A stretch of 64,000 bases of DNA. It comes from JANMES01 sp038329865. Lineage in GTDB: Bacteria > Planctomycetota > Phycisphaerae > Tepidisphaerales > Tepidisphaeraceae. Numbering within the stretch: the first letter of the stretch is position 1; each line of letters begins with the position of its first letter. Under the pieces are notes generated by a model that was not told the DNA's origin, searched no databases, and saw nothing but the letters and a program-made list of their open reading frames with translations. Of the stretch, positions 31,293 to 39,909 are shown one piece after another. The stretch spans positions 33,129 to 97,128 of the forward strand of contig JBBQNK010000012.1 in assembly GCA_038329865.1 (NCBI GenBank), in the 5' to 3' direction. A program made the position numbers and the translations under genes.

Positions 31293-33338
31293 ATGCCAGC
31301 GTATACAACCGCGGATATCCGTAACGTTTTAGTCTGCGGCCACGGCGGGTCGGGGAAAACCGCGCTAGTTGATACGCTGCTCCAGGTCAGCGGCACCGTC
31401 GGCCGGCGCGGCAGCTCGCTCGATGGCTCTAGCCTTTCTGATTTTGAAAAGGAAGAGAAAGAGCACCGCCATTCCATCTTCTCCGCGATTCTGCACGTCG
31501 ATCATCTCGGCAAGCGCATCAACCTGATCGACACGCCCGGCTCAGCCGACCTGATCGGGTCGGCGTACGCCTCCATGCCGGCGGTGGAAACGGTGCTTGT
31601 CGTCATCAACGCGCAGAACGGGATTGAAGTCGTCACCCGCCGGATGATGGACGCCGCCAAGGAGCGCAACCTGCCGCGCGTAATCGTCATCAACAAGATC
31701 GATCTCGTCTCGGCGGTACAGCTGGAAAAGCTGATCGGCAAAATCCGCGACACGTTTGGCAGCGAGTGCCTGCCGATCAACCTGCCGACGGGCGGTGGGA
31801 AGGCGGTCGTCGAATGCCTGCTCAGCAGCCGCGGCGAGAGCGATTTTGACACCGTCCGCCGCTGCCACGCCGCGATTCTCGATCAGATCGTGGAGATGGA
31901 CGACAACCTGATGGAAAAATACCTCGGCGGCGAAGAGCCGGACTACACCGCCCTGCATGCCGCATTTGAAAAAGCGATGGACGAGGCGCACGTCGTGCCG
32001 ATCTGCTTCACCGACGCGAAGAACAACATCGGCGTGATTGAACTGCTCGACGCGATCGCGAAACACTGCCCGAGCCCGGAGGAAGGAAACCTCCGCCCGT
32101 TCATCACCGGCGAAAAAACCGAGTCGCGCCCGTTTCAATATTGGAACGACCCTAAGAAGCCTCTCCTCGCCCACGTCTTCAAAGTCACGGCCGACCCGTT
32201 CGTCGGCAAGCTTGCGATTTTCCGCGTCCACCAGGGCCAGTGCACCGGCCAATCGCAGGTGTACATCGGCCACAGCAAAAAACCGGTGAAGCTCGGACAC
32301 GTGTTTCACCTGCAGGGCAAGGAACACCGCGAGGTGAACCAGATCATCGCCGGGGACATTGGCGCGGTGGCGAAGATCGAGGAAGTCCACGCCGGCGACG
32401 TGCTGCACGACGATCACGCGCTCGACAACGTGCACCTTGAAATGCAAACGTATCCCACCTCCATGTACGGCTTGGCGATCACGCCCAAGGCGATCGGCGA
32501 TGAGCAGAAACTTTCCGTGCAACTCACCAAAATCGCCGAGGAAGATCCGACGTTCCACTGGCATACCGATCGCCAAACGCACGAGGTGGTCATCAATGGC
32601 CTTGGCGAGCTGCACCTGCGTTTGGTGCTCGAGAAGCTCGCCCACCGCGGCCTGCACGTCGATTCCAAGCCGCCGAAGATCGCGTACCGCGAGACGATCA
32701 CCGCATCGGCCGAGGGCCATCATCGCCACAAGAAGCAGACCGGCGGGGCGGGGCAGTTCGGTGAGGTGAAGCTTCGCATCGAGCCGCTCGAGCGCGGCAA
32801 GGGTTTTGAATTCGCCGACGAAGTTTTCGGCGGCGCGATCCCCGGCCAGTACATTCCTGCGATCGAAAAAGGCGTCCGCGACGTGATCGATGCCGGCAGC
32901 ATCGGCGGCTATCCGGTGCAGGACATCCGCGTCGTCGTGACTGACGGCAAGCACCACCCGGTCGACAGCAAGGAAATCGCCTTCCGCACCGCCGGCAAAT
33001 TCGCGCTGCGCGACGCGCTGGCCAAAGCACATCCGGTGCTGCTCGAGCCGATCGTGATGATGGAAGTGACCGTCCCCGAACACGCCGTCGGCAGCATCAC
33101 CGGCGACTTGGCGGGCAAGCGCGGGCGAATCCAATCGACCGACCTGGGCGCCGGCGGAATGACCGTAGTGACGGCCCTCGCGCCGCTGTCAGAAGTGATG
33201 CAATACCAAAGCCAACTCAAAAGCGTAACCGGCGGACAGGGCACGTTCTCAATGGAATTCAGCCACTACGAAGCCGTCCCGCCCAATGTGCAGCAGCAGA
33301 TCGCGAATGCGTACAAGCCGGCGATCGAGCAGGAGTAG
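31293..33338 (+). CDS. EF-G-like translational GTPase
   Basis: A 681-aa protein with the five-domain EF-G layout. The P-loop is CGHGGSGKTALVD, the G3 motif is DTPGSAD instead of DTPGH, so the catalytic His of classic EF-G is replaced by Ser, and G4 is NKID. Domain IV contains GGAGQFGEVKLRIE and EFADEVFGGAIPGQYIPAIE. Loss of the G3 His is characteristic of the EF-G2-like paralogues, which may not act in normal translocation. The ATG at 31293 is preferred over 31248 for the GAGGTG ribosome binding site and because family members start near this point. Confidence 0.9.
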   Translation: MPAYTTADIRNVLVCGHGGSGKTALVDTLLQVSGTVGRRGSSLDGSSLSDFEKEEKEHRHSIFSAILHVDHLGKRINLIDTPGSADLIGSAYASMPAVETVLVVINAQNGIEVVTRRMMDAAKERNLPRVIVINKIDLVSAVQLEKLIGKIRDTFGSECLPINLPTGGGKAVVECLLSSRGESDFDTVRRCHAAILDQIVEMDDNLMEKYLGGEEPDYTALHAAFEKAMDEAHVVPICFTDAKNNIGVIELLDAIAKHCPSPEEGNLRPFITGEKTESRPFQYWNDPKKPLLAHVFKVTADPFVGKLAIFRVHQGQCTGQSQVYIGHSKKPVKLGHVFHLQGKEHREVNQIIAGDIGAVAKIEEVHAGDVLHDDHALDNVHLEMQTYPTSMYGLAITPKAIGDEQKLSVQLTKIAEEDPTFHWHTDRQTHEVVINGLGELHLRLVLEKLAHRGLHVDSKPPKIAYRETITASAEGHHRHKKQTGGAGQFGEVKLRIEPLERGKGFEFADEVFGGAIPGQYIPAIEKGVRDVIDAGSIGGYPVQDIRVVVTDGKHHPVDSKEIAFRTAGKFALRDALAKAHPVLLEPIVMMEVTVPEHAVGSITGDLAGKRGRIQSTDLGAGGMTVVTALAPLSEVMQYQSQLKSVTGGQGTFSMEFSHYEAVPPNVQQQIANAYKPAIEQE

Positions 33339-33342
33339 GGAA

Positions 33343-33421
33343 AGGGGCAAGTATTCAGGGGCAAGTAAATGCGCAGAAGTCTTTCTTACTTGCCCCTTGC
33401 CCCTGAATACTTGCCCCTCTT
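33343..33421. repeat. Palindromic repeat, family G
   Basis: GGGGCAAGTATTCAGGGGCA faces TGCCCCTGAATACTTGCCCC with near-perfect arms. It sits between the EF-G-like gene and the response regulator stop. Confidence 0.92.
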
Positions 33422-33423
33422 AT

Positions 33424-34035
33424 TCAACTCTCCCCTTCGACCCAACCCTTTTCCTGGTACTCGCTCAGCCGGTACTGCAACGTCCGCCGGCTGATGCCGA
33501 GCTCCGCGGCGGCGGCGGTGCGGTTGCCGTGGTTTTTGGCGAGCGTGTCTAGGATGTGGCGTCGCTCGATTTCTTCCAGCGTTTTGGCCGGCTCGCTCGG
33601 ATCGGATGAAAACTCGGTGTCGGGAACAATCGGCAGTTGCGAGGCGGGGCTGCGCTTCCAGGCGCGATCGAGCGCGGTCTCCAAGTCGTCGAGTCGACAC
33701 GGCTTGGTGAGGAAGTCGACAACGTCTAGCCGGATCGCCGCGCGGGCCGCGGCTAAGTCGCCGAAGCCGGTGAGGATCACCACCGCCGTCTGCGGCCAGC
33801 GCTGGCGGATCTGTTCGAACAACTCTATCCCGCCCATGCCGGGCAGGTTCAGGTCGAGCAGCGCGATATCGTGCGGCTCGGCATCCATCGCGCGGAGCGC
33901 CTCTTCGCCGGAGCGCGCGGTATCGACAGTGAACCCCCACGACGACATCGCCGAGGAAAGAATCTCGCGCAGCCGCGGCTCGTCTTCAACGAACAGCACG
34001 CTGGGCGGCCGACGGGTTGGCGGGGCGGGGGCCAT
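33424..34035 (-). CDS. Response regulator with Fis-type HTH (RegA/ActR-like)
   Basis: A 203-aa protein. Residues 12-125 are a receiver domain: acidic pocket FVEDEPRL (E17, D18), phosphorylatable Asp in LLDLNLPG (D59, counted from the start), a TGFGD turn and Lys in FLTKPCRL. The C-terminal Fis-type helix-turn-helix is HILDTLAKNHGNRTAAAAELGISRRTLQYRL. Length and order match RegA/ActR-like two-domain regulators. No sensor kinase gene is adjacent. The same repeat (family G) lies on both sides of the gene, directly at its 3' end and 50 bp from its 5' end. Confidence 0.92.
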   Translation of the reverse strand: MAPAPPTRRPPSVLFVEDEPRLREILSSAMSSWGFTVDTARSGEEALRAMDAEPHDIALLDLNLPGMGGIELFEQIRQRWPQTAVVILTGFGDLAAARAAIRLDVVDFLTKPCRLDDLETALDRAWKRSPASQLPIVPDTEFSSDPSEPAKTLEEIERRHILDTLAKNHGNRTAAAAELGISRRTLQYRLSEYQEKGWVEGES

Positions 34036-34086
34036 AGGGCTCTATTCAACAGTAAAACGGCGAATTGTCCAAAGTTGCACAGTGTG

Positions 34087-34172
34087 AAGGGGCAAGTATT
34101 CAGGGGCAAGGGGCAAGTAGGAAAGACTCTTGTGTTTTTTACTTGCCCCTTGCCCCTGAATACTTGCCCCCG
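34087..34172. repeat. Palindromic repeat, family G
   Basis: Second copy of the family at 33343, with GGGGCAAGTATTCAGGGGC facing its complement. The two copies frame the response regulator gene. Confidence 0.92.
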
Positions 34173-34175
34173 CCT

Positions 34176-34844
34176 TTAAACAAGCTGATCCAGCCCGCTA
34201 AACCCCAGCGCCTCGTACGTAAAGAACGGCTCCGCGTGAGCCGTCCCGATCCGGCCGCCGAAGTAGCCGGTTAGCGTCTTGACCATGTCGGGCACTTTAT
34301 TGTGGGCAAACTGTGACGGATACGCCGCGACGGCCGCCATTTTCTGGTCGATCGTGTCAGAGATGTCGAGGCAAAAACTCGGCTGAAAATTCATCATCAG
34401 GTGCGTGCAGAAATAGTAGATGATCCGCTTGGGATGCCACGGCTCGCCGGGGATGGCGCTCTTGGTCAGCTTCGCATCGAACCGCGCGTCCTCGCAGATT
34501 TTCGTCACGGCCACGTGGTCGGGATGTGCATCGATCGGGTACGGCACGAACAACACGTTCGGCCGATGCACGCGGATGACGGCCGCGACTTTGTGCCGCG
34601 CCTCGATCGTGTGAACGACCTCGCGGTTCTTCAGACCGACCAGCGTTCGCTCCACGCCGAGGATTTTCGCTGCGGCCGCTTTTTCCTTGGCGCGGATTTC
34701 CTCGCTGCCGTTGGGCGTGGGTTCGCCGGTAGTCATGTCGACGAGGTGCACCTTGTGGCCCTGCTTCACGAGCCTGGCGACGGTGCCGCCCATGCCGAGT
34801 TCCTGGTCGTCCGGGTGGGGGCCGAAGATTAAGTAGGATGACAT
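34176..34844 (-). CDS. PIG-L/LmbE-family deacetylase, BshB1-like
   Basis: A 222-aa protein of the LmbE fold with the zinc motif HPDDQELG near residues 10-17 and HPDHVAV at about 112, typical of N-acetylglucosaminyl deacetylases. It most resembles the BshB1 branch, which deacetylates GlcNAc-malate in bacillithiol synthesis; no other bacillithiol gene is certain here. The ATG at 34842-34844 (MSSYLIFG) is preferred; an ATG 12 codons upstream reads into the family D repeat (MSVLPK...). It follows the GT4 gene after that repeat, in the same direction. Confidence 0.88.
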   Translation of the reverse strand: MSSYLIFGPHPDDQELGMGGTVARLVKQGHKVHLVDMTTGEPTPNGSEEIRAKEKAAAAKILGVERTLVGLKNREVVHTIEARHKVAAVIRVHRPNVLFVPYPIDAHPDHVAVTKICEDARFDAKLTKSAIPGEPWHPKRIIYYFCTHLMMNFQPSFCLDISDTIDQKMAAVAAYPSQFAHNKVPDMVKTLTGYFGGRIGTAHAEPFFTYEALGFSGLDQLV

Positions 34845-34865
34845 TGCTGCTTCCGATCTTTTCTT

Positions 34866-35003
34866 TGGTAGGACAGACATTCCTGTCTGTCACAAGACGA
34901 GGTACTCCTAGACTCGTACTTTTCTGCAGTCGAACGGTTCGTAAGAACGGATGAGTACATCCGTCCGTGACAGACAGGAATGTCTGTCCTACCGAAGAAT
35001 GGC
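34866..35003. repeat. Large palindrome, family D (short form)
   Basis: GGTAGGACAGACATTCCTGT and its complement at the right end, with hairpin GACAGACATTCCTGTCTGTC at each end. It lies between the GT4 stop and the deacetylase start. Confidence 0.92.
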
Positions 35004-35004
35004 G

Positions 35005-36156
35005 TCATCGCGCTATTGAGCGATAAACCTTTTCCAATCCCTCGACCATCACTTTCGTATCGAACCGCGACAGCGCGAACGCCCGCCCCGCTTCGCCCAT
35101 GGTCTGCCGGCGGGCCGGGTCTTCTAACAATAGCGCGATTTTCTGAGCCAGGAGATTTTTATCGAACGGCGGCAGAACGAAGCCGCTTACGTTGTCGAGA
35201 ACGCCTTCTTTCGCGCCGTCGATGTCGTATGTGATCACCGGCTTGCCGGCGAGCTGACCCTGCGGGAGCGCCCGGGCCAATCCCTCGCGGCGAGAAGGGT
35301 GCACCAGAATGTCCATCGCGCCGGCGAGTTGTGGAATTTTCGTCGGCGAGACCATGCCGGTGAAGATGAAGCGATCGACGAGTTTCATTTCCTTGATGCG
35401 CGCCTCGAACCGCGGCCGGAGCGTGCCGTCGCCGATCCAGAGCCAGCGGAGGTTCGGGTATCGCTCGCACAGGCGGGGGGCGATATCGAGCAGATCGTCG
35501 TGACCCTTCAAATCGAACAGCCGCGCGATCGTACCGACGGCGACCTGCTCGCCCGCTAGGTCGAGCTCGCGCCGAACCGTCGCACGATCCACCGGCGGGT
35601 TAGTAAACTCGCCGGTCTTCATGCCGCTGTACACGGTGACGTACTGATTGAACGCCCCGATGTTCGCCGCGAGCGATTGGTCGCGCATGGAGTCGGCCAC
35701 GCAGACGATCTTCGCTGTGATCGGCGCCGTGCGTCGCTCCAGAAATTTGTAAACGCTGTTGACGGTGTTGTTCGTGGACGCCGTAAATGCCAGCCCGTGA
35801 ATCGTGTGAACGATGCCCCGCACGCCCGCCTTCCGCGCCGCCCACCGGCCGATGATGCCCGCCTTGCTGCTGTGCGTGTGCACGATGTCCGGCCGCATTG
35901 CGCGCAGTATCGCGGCGAGCGTGCGATAAGTCTTCCAGTCCTCGCGCGGCTCGATCGCGCGGCGCATCGCTTCGATCACCACCACCTTGTAGCCATAGGA
36001 TCGCGCCCGCTCCATGAGCGATCCCTCCGGCCCGATCGCCGGCCCGGTGATCAGCGTCACGTCATGCCCCAGATCGTGCTGCCCCTCGCAGGAAAGCAGC
36101 GTATTCTCCTGCGCGCCGCCAATGATCAGGCGAGTGATGATGTGGACGATTTTCAT
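35005..36156 (-). CDS. GT4-family glycosyltransferase
   Basis: A 383-aa protein of the GT-B fold. The N-terminal domain begins MKIVHIITRLIIGGAQEN (the usual glycine loop), with DIVHTHSSKAGIIGRWAA near residue 90. The C-terminal domain has the nucleotide-sugar site HPSRREGLARALPQGQLAGKP, the E-x7-E-like region of GT4 enzymes (here REGLARALPQ, with one acidic residue replaced). Donor and acceptor are unknown. Its start overlaps the PH-domain gene's stop, so it belongs to an operon with truA. Cell-envelope glycan synthesis is likely. Confidence 0.9.
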   Translation of the reverse strand: MKIVHIITRLIIGGAQENTLLSCEGQHDLGHDVTLITGPAIGPEGSLMERARSYGYKVVVIEAMRRAIEPREDWKTYRTLAAILRAMRPDIVHTHSSKAGIIGRWAARKAGVRGIVHTIHGLAFTASTNNTVNSVYKFLERRTAPITAKIVCVADSMRDQSLAANIGAFNQYVTVYSGMKTGEFTNPPVDRATVRRELDLAGEQVAVGTIARLFDLKGHDDLLDIAPRLCERYPNLRWLWIGDGTLRPRFEARIKEMKLVDRFIFTGMVSPTKIPQLAGAMDILVHPSRREGLARALPQGQLAGKPVITYDIDGAKEGVLDNVSGFVLPPFDKNLLAQKIALLLEDPARRQTMGEAGRAFALSRFDTKVMVEGLEKVYRSIAR

Positions 36157-36698
36157 ACGGCGCGCTCACTCTCCAGCGTCCGTTTCTGCCTGTGCTTCGT
36201 CAGAAATGTGTTGGCTTCCTGCAAAACATCGAGGTCATACATCCCGACCAGCGATACGTGCGTGCCGATGGAGTGTGTCATCACCTGCAAATCGCCGAAG
36301 CCTGCCATTCCGAAGAGTCGTCGTTTGACGCGGAAGCGATTGACGTCTGACCATTGGATGATTTCAGTGTCTCCCGCGTCGTGGAGCACGCAGAAATCCT
36401 GGTCGCTCACGCCGATCGTGACGGCCGACTTAAGCTGTGCCCGGAACTTCAGCAGTACCGCCGACATAATGCTCAGCAGTAGGACGAACAGGATCGCCAG
36501 CGTGAGTCCACCGGGAACCAAGCCGAGAAGTGAGACCGCGCAAATACTCAAGCCCAGCGCGACCAATTGCATGATGCGAATCGCCGTCATCGCCTGCTGC
36601 ACACCTTGAGAGCGCGGCGGAAATCGAAACGTCTCGCCGCGCACGACGGCAATCGCCGGGCCTGCATAATTCAGTTGGTGCTGGAGGGGCTCGCTCAT
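36153..36698 (-). CDS. Membrane protein with a PH-like domain
   Basis: A 181-aa protein. Two hydrophobic helices lie at about 44-62 and 64-82. After them is a strand-rich domain with TIGVSDQDFCVLHDAGDTEIIQWSDV-type pattern (residues 95-150), like bacterial PH domains (bPH2/YdbT). It overlaps truA by four bases (ATGA) at its start and the GT4 gene by four bases at its end, so all three are translationally coupled. Function unknown. Confidence 0.82.
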   Translation of the reverse strand: MSEPLQHQLNYAGPAIAVVRGETFRFPPRSQGVQQAMTAIRIMQLVALGLSICAVSLLGLVPGGLTLAILFVLLLSIMSAVLLKFRAQLKSAVTIGVSDQDFCVLHDAGDTEIIQWSDVNRFRVKRRLFGMAGFGDLQVMTHSIGTHVSLVGMYDLDVLQEANTFLTKHRQKRTLESERAV

Positions 36699-37492
36699 GA
36701 TTCCGATTCCGTGCGAATCCACTGCAAATACAACCCGTGCGGCGGCGCGGTGGAGCCGGCCGATCGGCGGTCTTTCGCTTCCAGCATTTTCGGCACGTCG
36801 TCCGGCGAGAATCGGCCGAGGCCGACTTCCACCAGCGTGCCGACGATGATTCTTACCATGTTCCACAAAAAACCGCTGCCTTCTACTCCAATCACCAGTT
36901 TGGGCGCGTGATAGGAGACGTCGCACGCGTGCACGGTGCGGGTCGTCGTTTCGCGGCCGTGGCCGGGCTTGGCGAAGCTGGCGAAATCGTGCTCGCCGAC
37001 GAGATGCTTCGCCGCCGCCGCCATCGCCGCCGGGTCGAGCGACTGCCAGCGGTGCCACGCGAGATCGGCGAAGAACAGCGGCCGATCCGGCTGGTGCCAG
37101 ATGAAATACTGGTACCGCTTGCTCCGCGTGCTGCGGATGGCGTGGAACGAATCGGGCACGGCCTCGAGCGTGCGGACGAGAATGTCGTCGGGCAATTTGT
37201 GATTGATCGCGCGGCGCATGCCTTCCGGCGGAATCTGCAGCTGATCGGTGTCAAAATGCGCGAGCTGCCCCTTGGCGTGTACGCCGGTATCGGTGCGACT
37301 GCTGCCGACAAGCGTGACGTGATGGCCGACGATCTCGCCGATCGCGCGGGTGAGCTTTTCCTGAATCGTCGGCAGCCCTTCGCCCGCGGGCGGCTGCTCG
37401 CCGGAGTAACTTTCTTGCGCGTGCTGAATCTGCCACCCGTGATAGCGCGTGCCGCGGTAGGCGATGGTGAGCTTGTAACGCTGGGTGGGCAT
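36695..37492 (-). CDS. truA: tRNA pseudouridine(38-40) synthase
   Basis: A 265-aa protein, the usual TruA length. It begins RYKLTIAYRGTRYHGWQIQ, as in TruA, and has the catalytic Asp in SSRTDTGVHAKGQ (RTDxGVHA motif) near residue 68. The C-terminal domain contains HDFASFAKPG and FLWNMVRIIVGTLVEVG, conserved in TruA. It modifies U38-U40 in the anticodon stem of many tRNAs. It leads the truA-PH-GT4 operon. Confidence 0.95.
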   Translation of the reverse strand: MPTQRYKLTIAYRGTRYHGWQIQHAQESYSGEQPPAGEGLPTIQEKLTRAIGEIVGHHVTLVGSSRTDTGVHAKGQLAHFDTDQLQIPPEGMRRAINHKLPDDILVRTLEAVPDSFHAIRSTRSKRYQYFIWHQPDRPLFFADLAWHRWQSLDPAAMAAAAKHLVGEHDFASFAKPGHGRETTTRTVHACDVSYHAPKLVIGVEGSGFLWNMVRIIVGTLVEVGLGRFSPDDVPKMLEAKDRRSAGSTAPPHGLYLQWIRTESES

Positions 37493-37546
37493 GCGGGGAC
37501 TGTGCAGCTAAACAGAACATTGTGGTGCGACAGAAACCTGACGAAG

Positions 37547-37843
37547 CTACGCCGACATTTTGAGCATCGCGGCTGCCCGCCTGGCGATCTGCCTGGAAGG
37601 CGCCGGCGCCGTGTACGCATCCCATGCCGCCTGGAGGTTCAGCCAGACGTCCGGGGACGTGCCGAACGCTGCCGACAATTCGGAGGCGATCTCGATGTTG
37701 ATTCGCCGCTTTCCGTTGGCGAGCAGGTTCACGTGCTGGAAAGGACGGTCCAGAATCTTCGCCAGGTCGGCCTGCGACCAGCCGCGTGCTTCGAGTTCAT
37801 CGGTGAGATACTCACCGGGCGGAAACGCCTGTTTTTTGGACAT
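37547..37843 (-). CDS. higA: HigA-type antitoxin
   Basis: A 98-aa protein beginning MSKKQAFPPGEYLTDELEA, typical of the HigA/XRE antitoxins with PPGE...L...L. The helix-turn-helix is SQADLAKILDRPFQHVNLLANGK (residues 23-46). It follows a broken higB on the same strand, 14 bp downstream of that gene's stop, in the toxin-antitoxin order usual for higBA. A perfect palindrome upstream of higB is its probable operator. The antitoxin reads intact. Confidence 0.9.
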   Translation of the reverse strand: MSKKQAFPPGEYLTDELEARGWSQADLAKILDRPFQHVNLLANGKRRINIEIASELSAAFGTSPDVWLNLQAAWDAYTAPAPSRQIARRAAAMLKMSA

Positions 37844-37857
37844 GATTTGCTCCTCTA

Positions 37858-38160
37858 CTAACTGTGGTAGTCGACGATCTCAATGACGATGATCTTTTGC
37901 CCGCTGATTTCAGTTCGGAACTTGACGATCAGTCGCATCTTCTTGTTCAGTCGCAGGGAAGACTCACCGGCGCGATCGCCCGCCAGCTTTTCCAACCGCA
38001 GCGATTTGAATGCGCGTAAATCAATCTCATTCGCTGCCGCTTAGATCAGGCCCATCACCTTGCGAAAAGCCTTGTGGATGGCCTTGTCAAACTTTCGGCA
38101 GACGTAATCCTCGTCCGCGTGCATCTTGCGCAACTCGCTGTCGAGGATCTCATATGTCAC
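37858..38160 (-). pseudogene. higB: HigB-type toxin gene interrupted by an ochre stop
   Basis: From a GTG at 38158-38160 the frame reads VTYEILDSELRKMHADEDY...KVMGLI, meets TAA at 38041-38043, and continues in the same frame as AANEIDLRAFKSLRLEKL...GDRAGESSLRLN...IEIVDYHS to the normal stop at 37858. The combined sequence is a complete HigB: LEKLxGDRAGxxSxRxN and the C-terminal EIVDYH motif are present. One C-to-T change (CAA to TAA) would explain it. The toxin should be inactive unless the stop is read through or the frame restarts after it. Confidence 0.82.
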
Positions 38161-39883
38161 GATCAACAGTATACCGTGAAAGAGTATACTGTAAAACGCG
38201 ATCTCCGCGGACGGGCCGGAGCTGCGAGAGCAAGTTCACGCCCAACGCCGAGCACATCGCAAAGTACACGAGCACCGCCACGCCGACTTCAATCACCAGC
38301 TGTAACGCCCAATCAAACCGCGTCTCGCCGACGGGGAAGAACGGCGATCGTGTCACGCCCCACACCGCCGCCGCCATGACTGCCGTTGCCAGCATCATCT
38401 TCCCGATCGACTTCATCAGCTCGCCCATCCCGATTCCGCCCAGCCGGCGGTCGAGGAGCCACAGCATCACGATCGCCTGCACGGAAAAGCTCACCAGCGT
38501 GCCGAGCGCGATGCCGGCTTCGCCTAGCCACCAGAGCAGCGGCAGCTCGACGGCGATGTTCAGGAAAATGTTCATCAGGCTCGCCAGCAGCGGCGTGCGG
38601 GTGTCGTGCAGAGCGTAGTAGGCGCGGTTGATCACCTGCAGAATCGAAAACGCCCAAATCCCCGCGGCGAAGAAGACGGCAGAGCGGGCGATCAGCTCGG
38701 CGGCGTGTGCGTCCAGTTGGCCGTGCTGGAAGAGCAGCTTGGTGATCGGCCGCGCGACGAGCATCAGGCCGAGGCTCGCGGGCAGACCTTCCCAGAGCGC
38801 GGCCTCGATGCCCTGGCGGAGCGTGAGTTTGAAATTCTCCCGGCCCGGTTCGAGCGCGTCGGCCGACAGCTTGGGAAAGATCGCCGTCGCGAGCGCCGTC
38901 GCGAAAATGCCGAGGGGAAACTGGTAGAGCAGTTGCGCCAGATCCAGCCGGCGCGGCGCGCCGATTTCCAGCGGGTAGCGGATCATCTGCCCGAAGAAGC
39001 TGAAGTGCGTGACGATCTGGTCGTGCTGCAATCCCTGCATGAACGCCCAGCCGATCAGCTCGTCGATCACGACCGATGCCTGCAGCACCATCGCGCTGAA
39101 CGCCAGCGGCGTGGCGAGGCGGAGCATCGCCTTCGTGGCCGGCGACCATGCCCGGCCGGCGAGCGAGAATCGAAAACCGCTCTGGCCCAGCGCGGGCAGC
39201 AGCACGGCGATCTGCAGCACGCCGGCCACGAGCACCGCGATCGCCAGCCAGAACGCCAGGGTGGTCTGCAGGGCGATCACGCGGTCGGTCTGCTCGTCGC
39301 GCCCGTGCAGGCCGAGCCACCACGCGCCGGCGATCACCACCGCGATGTGGCAGACGTTCAGCAGCACCGGCGCAAACGCCGGCGGCCCGAAGCGGCGGTG
39401 GACTTGCAGAATCGCCGACAAAAATGCCCCGCCGCACACGAGCATCACGTACGGCAGCATCACGGCGGTGAACTGCAGCAGCAGCAGCCGATCGGTCCGG
39501 CCGCTACCGCGCTGCAGGTAGAGCAGGGCCGCGAGAATGATCTCGCCCGTGATCGTGATCGCGCCCAGGATCAGCAGGAGCAGCTTGAACGACCCGGCGA
39601 CGAATTCAGCGGCGGTTTCGCCGGACTCGGTCTTGCCGCGCTTTTCCGCCTGCGCGTAGAGCGGGATAAACGCCGACGCCAGCGCCCCCTCGCCCAGCAG
39701 CCGGCGGAAGAGATTAGGGATCGTGAACGCGACGGAGAACGCGGTGGCCACGATGCCCACGCCGAAAATGTGCGACGCGACGACGTCGCGCGCCAGGCCC
39801 ATCACGCGACTGAGGAGCGTGAACGCCCCGATCAGCTTGGCATGGCCGAGGAACGATTGAGACTTGGGGGCAGGTTCGGACAT
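38150..39883 (-). CDS. murJ: Lipid II flippase MurJ
   Basis: A 577-aa integral membrane protein with about 14 hydrophobic segments, of MurJ/MviN length. The N-terminal FTLLSRVMGLARDVV and the following FSVAFTIPNLFRRLLGEGALASAF are the conserved MurJ region, including the basic residues of the first central-cavity motif. MurJ moves lipid-linked peptidoglycan precursors across the inner membrane. The last codons overlap the higB start by 11 bp on the same strand and contain the higBA operator. Confidence 0.93.
   Translation of the reverse strand: MSEPAPKSQSFLGHAKLIGAFTLLSRVMGLARDVVASHIFGVGIVATAFSVAFTIPNLFRRLLGEGALASAFIPLYAQAEKRGKTESGETAAEFVAGSFKLLLLILGAITITGEIILAALLYLQRGSGRTDRLLLLQFTAVMLPYVMLVCGGAFLSAILQVHRRFGPPAFAPVLLNVCHIAVVIAGAWWLGLHGRDEQTDRVIALQTTLAFWLAIAVLVAGVLQIAVLLPALGQSGFRFSLAGRAWSPATKAMLRLATPLAFSAMVLQASVVIDELIGWAFMQGLQHDQIVTHFSFFGQMIRYPLEIGAPRRLDLAQLLYQFPLGIFATALATAIFPKLSADALEPGRENFKLTLRQGIEAALWEGLPASLGLMLVARPITKLLFQHGQLDAHAAELIARSAVFFAAGIWAFSILQVINRAYYALHDTRTPLLASLMNIFLNIAVELPLLWWLGEAGIALGTLVSFSVQAIVMLWLLDRRLGGIGMGELMKSIGKMMLATAVMAAAVWGVTRSPFFPVGETRFDWALQLVIEVGVAVLVYFAMCSALGVNLLSQLRPVRGDRVLQYTLSRYTVDRDI
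38166..38192. promoter_or_regulatory. Perfect inverted repeat, probable HigA operator
   Basis: ACAGTATAC-N9-GTATACTGT, 9-bp perfect arms, lies 6 bp upstream of the higB start and inside the last codons of murJ. HigA proteins bind such palindromes to repress their own operon; binding here is inferred. Confidence 0.7.
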
Positions 39884-39909
39884 CCGTTTCCGGGTTGGAT
39901 CAGATTGTT

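Noticed and set aside
31542..33134. 530-codon minus-strand frame
   Set aside because: Antisense of the EF-G-like gene.
34176..36156. Bacillithiol synthesis operon (BshA plus BshB1)
   Set aside because: The GT4 gene lacks features that would separate it as BshA, and it is in an operon with truA; only the deacetylase is BshB1-like.
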